A DNA stretch of 7,280 bases from Flavisolibacter sp. (GTDB lineage: Bacteria; Bacteroidota; Bacteroidia; Chitinophagales; Chitinophagaceae): assembly GCA_025936195.1 (NCBI GenBank), contig JAICTW010000116.1, positions 1 to 7,280 of the forward strand. The letters are read 5' to 3'. The notes under the pieces are model-generated. The model did no database searches and was not told where the DNA came from. It was given only the letters and a program-made list of their open reading frames with translations. Both the position numbers and the translations under genes were made by a program. This document shows positions 7,163-7,280 of the stretch, piece after piece (position 1 is the first letter of the stretch; each line of letters opens with the position of its first letter).

Positions 7163-7280
7163 CCCCAAATCGATCATTTATGGACATTAAAAATCAAGTA
7201 ATTCAGGAGTACTTAAAAGGAGGAACGAGCTATCGTAAATTATCTGCCAAATATGGTATGAGCCGGGATGTAATCAACAA
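7140..7280 (+). mobile_element. Left end of an insertion sequence, probably IS3-like (continues outside window)
   Basis: The segment TGTCTCGTCCTGAAATAGG at 7140-7158, followed by TTGACC, resembles the terminal inverted repeats I recall from Bacteroidota IS elements. It is followed 22 bases after the ...TTGACCCC block by a transposase start codon. The boundary also falls where the propeller-like coding sequence stops making sense. The right end, target duplication and second ORF are outside the window, so family and exact edge are provisional. Confidence 0.65.
7180..7280 (+). CDS. Transposase first ORF (helix-turn-helix), partial
   Basis: ATG 7180 opens a frame that stays open to the window end, encoding MDIKNQVIQEYLKGGTSYRK then LSAKYGMSRDVINK. 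The pattern of a leading helix, G-x-SYRKLSAKYGMS as turn, and a recognition helix D-V-I-N-K is the N-terminal DNA-binding domain of IS3-type OrfA and related transposases. It would bind the element's ends. Only 33 codons are visible, so whether it is a separate OrfA or part of a one-ORF transposase cannot be told. Confidence 0.72.
   Translation, partial: MDIKNQVIQEYLKGGTSYRKLSAKYGMSRDVIN

Overview
The window looks like a chromosomal segment of a Bacteroidota bacterium, probably close to Chitinophagaceae or Sphingobacteriales. The signs are signal peptides ending in ...AQ, weak or absent Shine-Dalgarno sequences, moderate to high A+T, a GH51/GH43 arabinan-degrading pair, a LolA-like periplasmic protein, a GxxExxY-family fragment with its typical upstream ATCCTG-rich repeats, and a Bacteroidota-style IS end. 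The exact genus cannot be read from the sequence.

The left third (1-3092) is ordinary and intact: the 3' part of a GH51 alpha-L-arabinofuranosidase, a complete secreted GH43 endo-arabinanase 27 bases behind it, then a separate exported LolA-fold protein that ends in a clear intrinsic terminator. The two glycosidases would act in sequence on arabinan, one cutting the backbone and the other releasing arabinose.

The middle and right (about 3240-7280) form an accessory region full of recombination scars. Pieces of all three genes of a type I restriction-modification system are recognisable, all broken. An hsdR 5' fragment has lost its start codon, an internal stretch and its frame. It is fused at a KEQ/EEQ-like point to the last roughly 45 codons of hsdS. 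About 2.5 kb downstream, the last roughly 75 codons of hsdM are fused out of frame to the first roughly 33 codons of a GxxExxY gene. Between these scars sits one large, apparently intact gene (3602-5320) for a 572-residue protein of no family I recognise, with a D-x12-E-N-K motif that fits a PD-(D/E)XK nuclease core. It is the best candidate for an undescribed defence-type protein.

Three copies of an ATCCTG-rich repeat (one inverted, two direct) flank a small conserved-looking gene (5523-5891) and lead directly into the GxxExxY start codon, giving a repeat-gene-repeat-gene layout. At the right end, a secreted beta-propeller-like protein is cut by the left end of an insertion sequence, whose first transposase ORF runs off the window.
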